NCBI RefSeq assembly: GCF_006494655.1
Contig: NZ_VHIM01000007.1
Span: 62,001-126,000, forward strand
Length of the DNA: 64,000 nucleotides
From: Arthrobacter agilis
GTDB lineage: Bacteria > Actinomycetota > Actinomycetes > Actinomycetales > Micrococcaceae
Reading direction: 5' to 3'
The notes below the pieces were generated by a model, which ran no database searches, was not told the DNA's origin, and saw nothing but the letters and a program-made list of their open reading frames with translations. The translations under genes and the position numbers were made by a program. Below are positions 10,718 through 19,132 of this stretch, piece by piece (position 1 is the first letter of the stretch; every line of letters starts with the position of its first letter).

Positions 10718-11251
10718 ATGGCCGGCGCACTGCGCAAGACGATGATCTACCTTGGGCTCGCCGATGGTGACGAGCACTACGAGCCCGAAACGAAGAACGC
10801 GCAGAGCCGGAACGAGGAGTACACCGTGGACTACGATCGTGACGAACGCCGCGAAGAGCGAGGGCTGGAGCCCGCTCCCGCAACGAACCGGATGTCCTCC
10901 GCCGATGAGTACCGTGCACCGGTGACCCCCATCAAGCGGGCGCCGTCCTCCCGGGAGGACTCAGCAGCGCTGCGCCAGATCACCACCATCCACCCGCGCT
11001 CGTACAACGATGCGAAGCTGATCGGCGAGAGCTTCCGTGACGGGATCCCGGTGATCATGAACGTCACCGACATGGGGGAGGCGGACGCCAAGCGTCTCGT
11101 CGACTTCTCCGCAGGACTCGTCTTCGGGCTGCACGGCAGCATCGAGCGGGTCACCAATAAGGTGTTCCTGCTGTCGCCGTCGTATATTGAAGTCCTCGGT
11201 GAGGACCTGAAGGCAAGCGAAGCACAGACCAGCTTCTTTAACCAGAGCTGA
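10718..11251 (+). CDS. sepF: SepF, cell division protein (FtsZ membrane anchor)
   Basis: DUF552-family protein that tethers and bundles FtsZ; it acts as the essential anchor in actinobacteria, which lack FtsA. The N-terminal amphipathic [16 protein letters not shown] is membrane-binding in this family. An acidic/basic linker follows, and the globular SepF domain (about residues 85-170) contains [16 protein letters not shown] and [21 protein letters not shown] 10718 with AGGAG at 10708-10712 is preferred over an in-frame ATG at 10703, which precedes the ribosome site. The protein has 177 residues. Confidence 0.95.
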   Translation: MAGALRKTMIYLGLADGDEHYEPETKNAQSRNEEYTVDYDRDERREERGLEPAPATNRMSSADEYRAPVTPIKRAPSSREDSAALRQITTIHPRSYNDAKLIGESFRDGIPVIMNVTDMGEADAKRLVDFSAGLVFGLHGSIERVTNKVFLLSPSYIEVLGEDLKASEAQTSFFNQS

Positions 11252-11308
11252 GCCCGGCGGCCGTGATGGTCGCAAGAGACCCACGGCCCGAAGGACTGGA
11301 CCAGCCCT

Positions 11309-11599
11309 GTGAATTTGGTATTCGCCCTGATCTACCTGGTACTGATGCTGTTCCAGCTCGCCCTGATCCTGCGGATCGTGTACGACGCCGTGCAGGGGTT
11401 CGCCCGTGACTGGCGGCCGCAGAAGGCCGCGCTGGTCGTGGCCTCCGGGGTGTACTCGGCAACCGACCCGCCCATCAGGGCGCTGCGTCGACTGATCCCG
11501 CCGCTCCGGCTCGGGGGAGTGCAGCTCGACCTCGCGTTCCTCGTGCTCTTCATCGTGGTCCTGATCCTGATGTCGGTCGCCAGGAGCCTCGCGGGCTGA
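11309..11599 (+). CDS. YggT-family membrane protein
   Basis: 96-residue protein with two hydrophobic blocks: residues 1-28 (LVFALIYLVLMLFQLALIL) and about 71-92 (LDLAFLVLFIVVLILMSVA). They flank the YggT signature YSATDPPIRALRRLIPPLRLGGVQLD. The family is conserved between sepF and divIVA in Gram-positive bacteria and is thought to help division or envelope growth; its biochemical role is unknown. The GTG start has AAGGA upstream at about 12 nt spacing. Confidence 0.9.
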   Translation: MNLVFALIYLVLMLFQLALILRIVYDAVQGFARDWRPQKAALVVASGVYSATDPPIRALRRLIPPLRLGGVQLDLAFLVLFIVVLILMSVARSLAG

Positions 11600-11636
11600 C
11601 GAGCGGATTCGTTTCGTGATGCAGTTCCCGACCAGA

Positions 11637-11642
11637 TACGCT
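11637..11642 (+). promoter_or_regulatory. possible -10 element for wag31
   Basis: TACGCT matches TANNNT. A weak TCGTGA lies 17 nt upstream at 11614-11619. It would give a leader of about 95 nt before wag31. The region 11600-11743 holds nothing else recognisable. Confidence 0.3.
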
Positions 11643-11743
11643 GATCCACAGTTCGACGGGCGCCTCGGGCGTCGGTCCACAATTCGGTACCGCAGCCATG
11701 ACCGCCTCCCCGGCGGCGGGCTTCTATCAGTTTGAGGTGACCC

Positions 11744-12406
11744 ATGGCTCTGACGCCAGAAGACGTTGTCAACAAGAGGTTCCAGCCCACCAAGTTCCGC
11801 GAAGGCTACGACCAGGACGAGGTCGACGACTTCCTCGACGAGATCGTCGTGGAGCTGCGTCGCCTGAACTCCGAGAACGAGGAACTGCGCCGCACCATCG
11901 CGGGAGGATCGGCGGACGCGTCCTCGACCACGGCGGTACCTGCTCCGGTCGCCGCGAGCACCCAGACCGAGGACCTGCCGTCCGACGACCTGGCCTCCGA
12001 GGAGAAGGGGTCCGAGGAGACGCTGACCGCCACCGACGAGGAGCCCACGCCGGCGCCGGCACCCGCCGCATCCGCGCCCAGCACCGGAAGCGCCGAATCG
12101 GCCGCCGGCGTCCTGGCCATGGCACAGCGCCTGCACGACGAGTACGTCAACGCCGGTGTGGAGCAGCGCGACAAGATCATCGCCGAGGCGCAGATCGAGG
12201 CGACCGGACTCGTCACCGATGCTGAGGAGAAGAGCCGCAAGACGCTCGGCGACCTCGAGGAGCAGAAGTCGGTGCTGGAGAGCAAGGTCGAGCAGCTCCG
12301 TGGCTTCGAACGCGACTACCGCGCCCGCCTGAAGGCCTACATCGAGGGGCAGCTCCAGGACCTGGACGCGCACGGATCGCTCGCGTCGGACAGTTCCGCC
12401 TCCTAA
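11744..12406 (+). CDS. wag31: Wag31/DivIVA polar growth organiser
   Basis: Coiled-coil scaffold that marks cell poles and directs cell-wall growth in actinobacteria. The N-terminal DivIVA lipid-binding domain MALTPEDVVNKRF...DQDEVDDFLDEIV is intact. It is followed by a short coiled coil, an acidic Ala/Pro/Thr-rich linker (about residues 50-115) and a long second coiled coil (about 120-210). The protein has 220 residues. GAGGTG lies just before the ATG. A GC-rich terminator hairpin follows at 12445-12487, so this ends the division cluster. Confidence 0.95.
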   Translation: MALTPEDVVNKRFQPTKFREGYDQDEVDDFLDEIVVELRRLNSENEELRRTIAGGSADASSTTAVPAPVAASTQTEDLPSDDLASEEKGSEETLTATDEEPTPAPAPAASAPSTGSAESAAGVLAMAQRLHDEYVNAGVEQRDKIIAEAQIEATGLVTDAEEKSRKTLGDLEEQKSVLESKVEQLRGFERDYRARLKAYIEGQLQDLDAHGSLASDSSAS

Positions 12407-12444
12407 CAGGACATCCGGGCCGACGGGACGTCGGTCCAGCAGTG

Positions 12445-12487
12445 GAAGGGCCGGTGGCCGGGGCGTCGTCCCGGTGACCGGCCCTTC
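12445..12487 (+). terminator. hairpin terminator after wag31
   Basis: GAAGGGCCGGT (12445-12455) pairs with ACCGGCCCTTC (12477-12487), an 11-bp stem. No T-tract follows, as is common in high-GC actinobacteria. Confidence 0.65.
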
Positions 12488-12544
12488 GCCGTCGGACCTC
12501 CGGTCCCCGGCACCCGCCTCCGCCCCTCGATCCCTGGATGGACA

Positions 12545-13249
12545 GTGAACGACCAGCAACCCTCCGAGCCCGCCCCCAACGAGCCTCCCGCGCGAGAACC
12601 CGATCGCGGCGTCGAGCGTGAGGGGGAGCGAGGGCGCCCGCCGAGGCGCTTCGCCGTCCTCATGCTCGGGTGCACGCTCGTGGCCTATGTCCTCGACCAG
12701 CTGACCAAGTGGTGGGTCGTCTCGACGATGACGGAGGGCCAGATCACCCCGGTCCTGCCGCCGCTCCTGAACTGGCGCTTCATCAGGAACCCGGGCGCCG
12801 CGTTCTCGATCGGCACCGACTACACGTGGGTGTTCACCATCATCATGGTGGTGGTCGCCACCGCGATCGTCCTGCAGGTCCGCAGGGTGGCCTCCTGGGG
12901 CTGGTCCGTCGCCCTGGGCCTGGTCCTCGGTGGTGCCCTCGGGAACCTGACCGACCGCCTGCTCCGTGAACCCTCCTTCGGCCAGGGCCATGTGGTCGAC
13001 TTCATCGCGCTGCCGAATTTCGCGATCTTCAACATCGCGGACTCCGCCGTGGTCAGTGGTGTCGTGCTGATCTGCCTCCTGACCCTGCGTGGCATCGGGA
13101 TGGACGGACGGCGCACGTCGGACGAGGAGCCAGAGGACGCCGGAACGGAGGCGCCGGACACCGGATCGGGCACGGTTGCACCCGGCACCCCCGGACCCTC
13201 CGGGACGACCCCACCATCGCCGGACGAGGAGGCGGAGCGTGGCCGCTGA
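12545..13249 (+). CDS. lspA: LspA, lipoprotein signal peptidase (signal peptidase II)
   Basis: Aspartyl protease of the membrane that cleaves the signal peptide of diacylated prolipoproteins. Four membrane segments are visible between about residues 37 and 182. The signatures DQLTKWW and NPGAAFSIG are present, with the catalytic aspartates in GNLTDRL and FNIADSAV. The conserved core is of usual size, but the 234-residue protein carries a charged 35-residue N-terminal extension and a Pro/Thr/Asp-rich tail of about 50 residues. Its stop overlaps the next gene by 11 nt. Confidence 0.94.
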   Translation: MNDQQPSEPAPNEPPAREPDRGVEREGERGRPPRRFAVLMLGCTLVAYVLDQLTKWWVVSTMTEGQITPVLPPLLNWRFIRNPGAAFSIGTDYTWVFTIIMVVVATAIVLQVRRVASWGWSVALGLVLGGALGNLTDRLLREPSFGQGHVVDFIALPNFAIFNIADSAVVSGVVLICLLTLRGIGMDGRRTSDEEPEDAGTEAPDTGSGTVAPGTPGPSGTTPPSPDEEAERGR

Positions 13250-14174
13250 GCACAGGGATCTGGTCATCCCGGCCTCCGAGGCCGGTTCGCGGGTCGACGC
13301 CGCACTGGCACGCCTGCTCGAGGTCTCCCGGTCCGCCGTCGCGCAGTGGTCCGCCGACGGGAGGATCCTGCGGGCGGGAACGCCGTTGGCGAAGTCCGAC
13401 CGCGTGCACGAGGGTGACCGGATCGGGGTCGAGCTGCCCGATCCCGACGATCGCCACCGGATCATCCCCGAGGCCGTCGACGGCATGGGGATCCTGCTCG
13501 ACGACGACGACTTCGTGGTCGTGGACAAGCCCGTGGGCGTCGCCGCACATCCCTCACCGGGGTGGGTCGGGCCGACGGTCGTGGGGGCCCTGGCTGCTGC
13601 GGGGTACCGCATCTCGACCTCGGGAGCCCCGGAGCGCGTGGGGATCGTCCACCGGCTCGATGTGGGGACCTCGGGCGCCATGGTGGTCGCGAAGACGGAG
13701 CCCGCGTACACGGCGCTGAAGCGGGCCTTCAAGGAGCGCACGGTGGAGAAGGTCTACCACGCCGTGGTGCAGGGCCTGCCGGAACCCCTGAAGGGCACGA
13801 TCGACGCGCCGATCGGCCGCCACCCACACCACGAGTGGCGTTTCGCGGTCCTGGAGGACGGCCGCGACTCGGTGACCCACTACGAGGTGCTCGAGGCCTT
13901 CGGCCGTGCCAGCCTCGTGGAGGTGCACCTCGAGACCGGCCGGACCCATCAGATCCGGGTGCACTTCTCCGCCCTCCGGCATCCCTGCGCAGGAGACCTC
14001 ACGTACGGCGCCGACCCGCGACTGGCCGCCGAACTGGGCCTGACACGGCAGTGGCTGCATGCGCACCGCCTCGGGTTCGCGCACCCCCGGACGGGGGAGC
14101 CGGTCCAGGTCACGAGTCCCTATCCGGTGGACCTCGCCTACGCGCTCACGGCCCTGTCCAACGGGCTCGTCTGA
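13239..14174 (+). CDS. RluD-family 23S rRNA pseudouridine synthase
   Basis: RluA/RluD-family enzyme isomerising uridine in large-subunit rRNA. An N-terminal S4 RNA-binding domain (about residues 12-70, [21 protein letters not shown]) precedes the synthase domain. The catalytic aspartate is in [13 protein letters not shown] at about residue 141. [11 protein letters not shown] and [10 protein letters not shown] follow. The GTG at 13239 lies inside the end of lspA and gives a 311-residue protein of normal length. Adjacency to lspA is widely conserved in actinobacteria. The exact target uridines cannot be assigned. Confidence 0.9.
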   Translation: MAAEHRDLVIPASEAGSRVDAALARLLEVSRSAVAQWSADGRILRAGTPLAKSDRVHEGDRIGVELPDPDDRHRIIPEAVDGMGILLDDDDFVVVDKPVGVAAHPSPGWVGPTVVGALAAAGYRISTSGAPERVGIVHRLDVGTSGAMVVAKTEPAYTALKRAFKERTVEKVYHAVVQGLPEPLKGTIDAPIGRHPHHEWRFAVLEDGRDSVTHYEVLEAFGRASLVEVHLETGRTHQIRVHFSALRHPCAGDLTYGADPRLAAELGLTRQWLHAHRLGFAHPRTGEPVQVTSPYPVDLAYALTALSNGLV

Positions 14175-14197
14175 CGCGCCGACGTCGGCGCGAGCAC

Positions 14198-14203
14198 TAG
14201 ACT
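14198..14203 (+). promoter_or_regulatory. -10 element TAGACT of dnaE, leaderless arrangement
   Basis: TAGACT ends six bases before the GTG start of dnaE. Transcription would therefore begin at or within a base or so of the start codon. No ribosome-binding site lies between. No convincing -35 is visible. Confidence 0.6.
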
Positions 14204-14209
14204 CGGGGT

Positions 14210-17200
14210 GTGGCTACTCCTGCATCAACCGACTCGTTCGTCCATCTCCACAACCACACCGAGTACTCGATGCTCGACGGCGCCGCGCGGCTGACGGATC
14301 TCTTCAGCCACACCGAGGAACTCGGGATGAAGGCCCTCGCCACCACGGACCACGGGTTCGTGTTCGGTGCCTTCGACTTCTGGAGCAAGGCCACCAGCGC
14401 CGGGATCAAACCGATCATCGGCGTCGAGGCCTACCTGACGCCGGGCACTGCCCGCAACGACCGCACGCGCGTCCAGTGGGGCGGCGGCGGTCGCGACGAC
14501 GTCTCGGGAGCGGGCGCCTATACGCACATGACGCTCTGGTCCGAGACCACCGGCGGCATGCACAACCTGTTCCGCATGTCCTCGCTCGCCTCCCTCGAGG
14601 GCTATCTCTACAAGCCCCGCATGGACCGTGACCTCCTGCAGACCTACGGGAAGGGTCTCATCGCCACGACGGGCTGCCCCTCCGGCGAGGTCCAGACGAA
14701 GCTCCGGCTCGGACTGTACAACGAGGCCAAGCAGGCGGCCTCGGACTTCCGCGACATCTTCGGGGCGGACAACTACTTCTGCGAGCTGATGGACCACGGG
14801 CTGGACATCGAGCGGAACGTGAAAGCGGACCTCATCAAGCTGGCGCACGAGCTCGGGCTCCCACTCGTGGCCACCAACGACCTGCACTACACGCATGCCG
14901 AGGACTCCAAGGCCCACGCAGCCCTGCTGTGCGTCCAGTCCGGATCGACTCTCGCCGACCCCAAGCGCTTCAAGTTCGACGCCGACGAGTTCTACCTGAA
15001 GTCGCCCGCCGAGATGCGGGCCATCTTCCGCGACTACCCGGAAGCCTGCGACAACACCCTGCTCATCGCCGAGCGGTGCGACGTCGAGTTCAACACCAAG
15101 GCGAACTACATGCCGCGCTTCCCGGTCCCGGAGGGGGAGAACGAGCAGTCCTGGTTCGTCAAGGAGGTCGAGACGGGCCTGCAGTTCCGCTACCCCGCAG
15201 GCGTGCCGGACGACGTCCGCAAGCAGGCCGAGTTCGAGGTCGGTGTCATCACGCAGATGGGGTTCCCCGGCTACTTCCTCGTCGTCGCCGACTTCATCAA
15301 CTGGGCCAAGAACAACGGGATCCGCGTGGGTCCGGGCCGTGGTTCGGGCGCGGGCTCCATGGTCGCGTACGCCATGCGGATCACCGATCTCGACCCCCTC
15401 AAGCACGGCCTCATCTTCGAGCGGTTCCTCAACCCCGAGCGTGTGTCGATGCCCGACTTCGACGTCGACTTCGATGATCGGCGCCGTTCCGAGGTGATCC
15501 GGTACGTCACGGAGAAGTACGGCGACGAGCGCGTCGCCATGATCGTCACGTACGGCACCATCAAGGCCAAGCAGGCGCTCAAGGACTCCTCGCGCGTCAT
15601 GGGCTATCCGTTCTCGACCGGTGAGCGGCTCACCAAGGCCATGCCGCCCGACGTCATGGGCAAGGGACTCGCCCTGGCGGACGTCCATAACAAGGACGCC
15701 AAGCGGTACTCGGAGGCGGAGGAACTCCGGGAGCTGCTGAAGACCGACGCCGACTCCGAGAAGGTGTTCGAGACGGCCCTCGGCCTCGAGGGCCTCAAGC
15801 GCCAGTGGGGGGTGCACGCGGCGGGTGTCATCATGTCCTCGGACCCGCTGATCGACATCATCCCGATCATGCGCCGTGAGCAGGACGGCCAGATCATCAC
15901 CCAGTTCGACTATCCCACGTGCGAGGGGCTCGGGCTGATCAAGATGGACTTCCTCGGCCTGAGGAACCTGACGATCATCACGGACGCCGTGGAGAACATC
16001 AAGGCGAACAAGGACACCGACCTGGTCCTCGAGGATCTCGAGCTCGACGACCGCGAGTCCTACGAGCTCCTGGCACGGGGCGACACCCTGGGGGTCTTCC
16101 AGCTCGACGGCGGGCCCATGCGGTCACTGCTGAAGCTCATGCGCCCCGACAACTTCGAGGACATCTCCGCGGTCCTGGCGCTCTACCGGCCGGGCCCCAT
16201 GGGCGTGAACTCGCACACGAACTACGCGCTCCGCAAGAACGGGCTGCAGGAGATCGAGCCGATCCACCCGGAGCTCGAGGGACCCCTCGAGGAGATCCTG
16301 GGTGGCACCTACGGCCTGATCGTGTACCAGGAGCAGGTGATGAGCGCCGCCCAGAAGCTGGCGAACTTCACGCTCGGCCAGGCAGACATGCTCCGCCGTG
16401 CCATGGGTAAGAAGAAGAAGTCGGAGCTGGACAAGCAGCAGGCCGACTTCTTCGCCGGCATGAAGGCCAACGGCTACTCCCAGGCCGCGATAGACAAGCT
16501 CTGGATCGTCCTCGAATCGTTCTCCGACTACGCGTTCAACAAGGCGCACACGGCGGCCTACGGCCTCGTCTCCTACTGGACGGCCTACCTCAAGGCGCAC
16601 TATCCGGCCGAGTACATGGCAGCGCTGCTCACGAGCGTCGGCGACGACAAGGACAAGCTCGCTATCTACCTCAACGAATGCCGTCGCATGGGCATCACGG
16701 TGCTGCCGCCCGACGTCAACGAGTCGAGCGTCAATTTCACGCCCGTGGGTAAGGACATCCGCTTCGGGATGGGCGCCATCCGCAATGTCGGCGCGAATGT
16801 CGTCGGCGCGATGGTCGGTGCGCGCGAGGAGAAGGGCGCCTTCACCTCGTTCAGCGATTTCCTGCAGAAAGTGCCCGCCGTCGTCTGCAACAAGCGCACC
16901 ATCGAGTCGCTCATCAAGGCCGGCGCGTTCGACTCCCTGAAGCACCCTCGCCGGGCCCTCGTCATGATCCACGAGGAGGCGGTCGACTCCGTGATCGTCC
17001 TCAAGCGCAACGAGGCGGCGAACCAGTTCGATCTCTTCAGCGCGTTCGACGACGACGGCGGCATGGGCGGGCCCGGCGGATTGTCGGTGGAGGTTCCCGA
17101 CCTCCCGGAGTGGGACAAGAAGGACAAGCTCTCCTTCGAGCGCGACATGCTCGGGCTCTACGTCTCGGACCACCCGCTGCAGGGGCTCGAGGGCATCCTC

Positions 17201-17755
17201 AGCAACCACGCGGACTCCTCGATCCCCTCGATCATCAGCGAGGAGGGGCCGGCCGACGGCGCCATCGTGACGATCGCCGGCATGATCACCTCGCTGCAGC
17301 GCCGGATCGCCAAGAACAGCGGCAACGCCTACGCCCGTGCCGAGGTGGAGGATCTCGCCGGGTCGATGGAGGTCATGTTCTTCGGCCAGGTGTACGGCCC
17401 CATCTCGGGCGTCCTCGCCGAGGACCTGATCGTCGTCGTCCGGGGGCGCCTGCAACGCCGGGACGACGGCGCCGTCATGCTGAACGCGCAGGAACTCTCG
17501 GTGCCGGACCTCAGCGAGGGACACTCCGGTCCCGTGGTGATCTCGATGCTGCAGCACAAGGCCACCGAGACGGCGGTGACCGCACTCGGCGACGTCCTGC
17601 GCACCCACCCGGGGACCAGCGAGGTGCTGATCCGGCTCAACGGCTCACGCAAGGTCGAGGTCATGAAGCTCGGCGTCGACCTCCGCGTGAATCCGACCCC
17701 CGGGCTCTTCGGGGACCTGAAGGTCCTGCTCGGCCCGGCCTGCCTCGACGCCTGA
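14210..17755 (+). CDS. dnaE: DnaE1, DNA polymerase III alpha subunit
   Basis: Replicative polymerase subunit of 1181 residues, the normal DnaE1 length. An N-terminal PHP domain begins with HLHNHTEYSMLDG (about residues 12-24). The palm carries the catalytic acidic cluster PDFDVDFDD (about 414-422) and, earlier, GPGRGSGAGSMVAY. Tandem helix-hairpin-helix regions and an OB fold (about 1010-1090, TIAGMITSLQRR) follow. The GTG start sits 6 nt after a TAGACT -10 element, suggesting a leaderless transcript separate from the upstream genes. The stop is only 8 nt from the convergent flavin reductase gene, with no terminator between them. Confidence 0.97.
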   Translation: MATPASTDSFVHLHNHTEYSMLDGAARLTDLFSHTEELGMKALATTDHGFVFGAFDFWSKATSAGIKPIIGVEAYLTPGTARNDRTRVQWGGGGRDDVSGAGAYTHMTLWSETTGGMHNLFRMSSLASLEGYLYKPRMDRDLLQTYGKGLIATTGCPSGEVQTKLRLGLYNEAKQAASDFRDIFGADNYFCELMDHGLDIERNVKADLIKLAHELGLPLVATNDLHYTHAEDSKAHAALLCVQSGSTLADPKRFKFDADEFYLKSPAEMRAIFRDYPEACDNTLLIAERCDVEFNTKANYMPRFPVPEGENEQSWFVKEVETGLQFRYPAGVPDDVRKQAEFEVGVITQMGFPGYFLVVADFINWAKNNGIRVGPGRGSGAGSMVAYAMRITDLDPLKHGLIFERFLNPERVSMPDFDVDFDDRRRSEVIRYVTEKYGDERVAMIVTYGTIKAKQALKDSSRVMGYPFSTGERLTKAMPPDVMGKGLALADVHNKDAKRYSEAEELRELLKTDADSEKVFETALGLEGLKRQWGVHAAGVIMSSDPLIDIIPIMRREQDGQIITQFDYPTCEGLGLIKMDFLGLRNLTIITDAVENIKANKDTDLVLEDLELDDRESYELLARGDTLGVFQLDGGPMRSLLKLMRPDNFEDISAVLALYRPGPMGVNSHTNYALRKNGLQEIEPIHPELEGPLEEILGGTYGLIVYQEQVMSAAQKLANFTLGQADMLRRAMGKKKKSELDKQQADFFAGMKANGYSQAAIDKLWIVLESFSDYAFNKAHTAAYGLVSYWTAYLKAHYPAEYMAALLTSVGDDKDKLAIYLNECRRMGITVLPPDVNESSVNFTPVGKDIRFGMGAIRNVGANVVGAMVGAREEKGAFTSFSDFLQKVPAVVCNKRTIESLIKAGAFDSLKHPRRALVMIHEEAVDSVIVLKRNEAANQFDLFSAFDDDGGMGGPGGLSVEVPDLPEWDKKDKLSFERDMLGLYVSDHPLQGLEGILSNHADSSIPSIISEEGPADGAIVTIAGMITSLQRRIAKNSGNAYARAEVEDLAGSMEVMFFGQVYGPISGVLAEDLIVVVRGRLQRRDDGAVMLNAQELSVPDLSEGHSGPVVISMLQHKATETAVTALGDVLRTHPGTSEVLIRLNGSRKVEVMKLGVDLRVNPTPGLFGDLKVLLGPACLDA

Positions 17756-17763
17756 GCCGCTCC

Positions 17764-18291
17764 TCAGATCACGTAGTCGGTGGCCGTCGGCGTACCGTAG
17801 CTGCCGCCGTGATACAGGAGGGGTGCGCCGTCGGGGCCGATGGTCCCCGCGACGACCTCCGCGACGACCACCGCGTTGTTCTCGAAGGACAGGCGCATGC
17901 TGATGCGCCCCACGAGCCAGCCGGCCACGTCCTTCAGGATGGGAACGCACTCGGGCCCGGCCTCCCAGTGGTCGCCCGTGAACCGGTCCTTCGTCCGCGC
18001 GAAGCGGTTCGCCAGGCCCTCGTTCTCCGTGCTGAGCATGTGGACACCTACGAAGTTCGTGTTGGCGACGGCGGGCCAGGAGGAGGAGGTCCGTGCCATG
18101 TTGAAGGAGAAGCGCGGCGGCTCGGCGGACAGCGAGGCCACCGACGTGGCGGTGAAGCCGAAGGGGACGTCGTTGTAGGTGGCGGTGATGATCGCGACTC
18201 CTGCCGCATGCCGGCGGAAGACCTCGCGGAAGGATTCGCCGTGCAATTCGGCGGGTAGCCGGCGATCCGGTGCAGTGCTCTGGTGGTTCAC
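17764..18291 (-). CDS. Flavin reductase family protein (FMN-binding split barrel)
   Basis: 175-residue protein of the flavin reductase-like domain family, which uses NAD(P)H to reduce free FMN or FAD for partner monooxygenases. The recognisable core runs FRRHAAGVAIITATYNDVPFGFTATSVASLSAEPPRFSFN, ENEGLANRFA, DRFTG and the strand region DVAGWLVGRI. The GTG at 18291 is chosen because GGAGGA lies directly upstream; longer upstream extensions have no ribosome site. No monooxygenase gene is adjacent, so the partner is unknown. It converges tail to tail with dnaE. Confidence 0.85.
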   Translation of the reverse strand: MNHQSTAPDRRLPAELHGESFREVFRRHAAGVAIITATYNDVPFGFTATSVASLSAEPPRFSFNMARTSSSWPAVANTNFVGVHMLSTENEGLANRFARTKDRFTGDHWEAGPECVPILKDVAGWLVGRISMRLSFENNAVVVAEVVAGTIGPDGAPLLYHGGSYGTPTATDYVI

Positions 18292-18339
18292 GGGTGTCCT
18301 CCGGGGATCGACGGATGCGGGCGGGACGGGCGGCTTCGC

Positions 18340-18398
18340 GACACCCTCCGTAGGTGTCACCCGAGCCGGACAGGGCCGGTCCCGCTGATTCCACACTA
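18340..18398 (-). promoter_or_regulatory. promoter and leader hairpin of the flavin reductase gene
   Basis: Reading leftward, TAGTGT (18398-18393) is a possible -10 element. It would give a leader of about 95 nt. Within the leader GACACC/GGTGTC arms (18340-18345 and 18353-18358) form a short hairpin. It matches no riboswitch class that I can support. Confidence 0.3.
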
Positions 18399-18428
18399 GG
18401 CGCGGTCCGTGGCCTCCGGCTGGTTTGT

Positions 18429-18434
18429 TAATGT
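18429..18434 (+). promoter_or_regulatory. -10 element TAATGT before the membrane-protein gene
   Basis: TAATGT lies seven bases before ATG 18442 with no ribosome-binding site between, so the mRNA is probably leaderless. Confidence 0.5.
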
Positions 18435-18441
18435 AGAAGTC

Positions 18442-18969
18442 ATGCGCGCCAACCAGGGACCGGATACGGGTTCGAGCAACTACCCTCCTCCTGTCTACGC
18501 CGTTGCCGAGGACCGCCGGTCGGTCCCGCCGGCAGGGGTCTTCTGGTGGCTGGGCTCCACCATCCTCCTCGGCGCGATGCTGGGCGCCGCGTGGTGGCTG
18601 CTTGCACCGACCGGGCGGGTGTTCGGCGATCCCGGTGATCCGCAGCAGTGGGTGCTGCGCGACCTCACCCTGGCGGGCCTCGAGGTCGTCGTCGGTCTCG
18701 CCGTGGGAGCCGTCGTCGCGGTGCGGCTGCGACTGCCGGGCGTGGTGGCCCGGATCCTTGCCGCCGTCGGCGGATCGACGGTCGGGTCGCTCCTCGCACT
18801 CGGCGTCGGAGAAGGCCTCGCCTACGTCTTCGGCCCGCATGGACCGGAGGGAGTCCCCGGCTCCCTGTTCATGCTCCACTCCTATGGCGCACTCGCCCTC
18901 TGGCCCGCCACCGCATCCGTCGTCATCCTGGTGGCCGCCCTGATCGGACTCGCGCGCCGCAGGGAGTGA
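18442..18969 (+). CDS. Uncharacterised four-helix membrane protein
   Basis: 175 residues with a short Pro/Tyr-containing cytoplasmic N-terminus and four hydrophobic segments near residues 33-56, 75-97, 99-122 and 148-169. WWLGSTILLGAMLGAAWWLLAP marks the first. It resembles the small conserved membrane proteins often annotated DUF2567-like in actinobacteria, but I cannot assign a family with certainty and no catalytic motif is visible. ATG 18442 is preferred over an in-frame ATG at 18409 because a -10 hexamer lies just before it. A hisD gene follows after 163 nt. Confidence 0.7.
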   Translation: MRANQGPDTGSSNYPPPVYAVAEDRRSVPPAGVFWWLGSTILLGAMLGAAWWLLAPTGRVFGDPGDPQQWVLRDLTLAGLEVVVGLAVGAVVAVRLRLPGVVARILAAVGGSTVGSLLALGVGEGLAYVFGPHGPEGVPGSLFMLHSYGALALWPATASVVILVAALIGLARRRE

Positions 18970-19040
18970 CCGCGCCGCCGTTCCGCCTGACCCGCCCCGT
19001 GACCTTCGCCTGCCGCACTCCTGGCCGGCACTGTGGTGCC

Positions 19041-19082
19041 TGCGCTCCCGTCCCTGCGCTCCCGTCCCTGCGCTCCCGTCCC
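19041..19082. repeat. 14-nt perfect tandem repeat, three copies
   Basis: Three identical copies of TGCGCTCCCGTCCC lie at 19041-19054, 19055-19068 and 19069-19082, in the gap before hisD. Copy number could vary by slippage. No coding function is apparent. Confidence 0.95.
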
Positions 19083-19120
19083 TGCAGTTCCGACGGCCGG
19101 TGCCGGCCGGTGGCGCCCGA

Positions 19121-19126
19121 TAGACT
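19121..19126 (+). promoter_or_regulatory. -10 element TAGACT of hisD, leaderless arrangement
   Basis: TAGACT ends six bases before the GTG start of hisD, the same hexamer and spacing as at dnaE. No ribosome site is present. Confidence 0.6.
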
Positions 19127-19132
19127 CGACGG

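Noticed and set aside
18340-18375. GTGACACCTAC segment in the flavin reductase leader as a fluoride-type riboswitch end
   Set aside because: The 5' half of that aptamer is absent and the pairing partner cannot be found.
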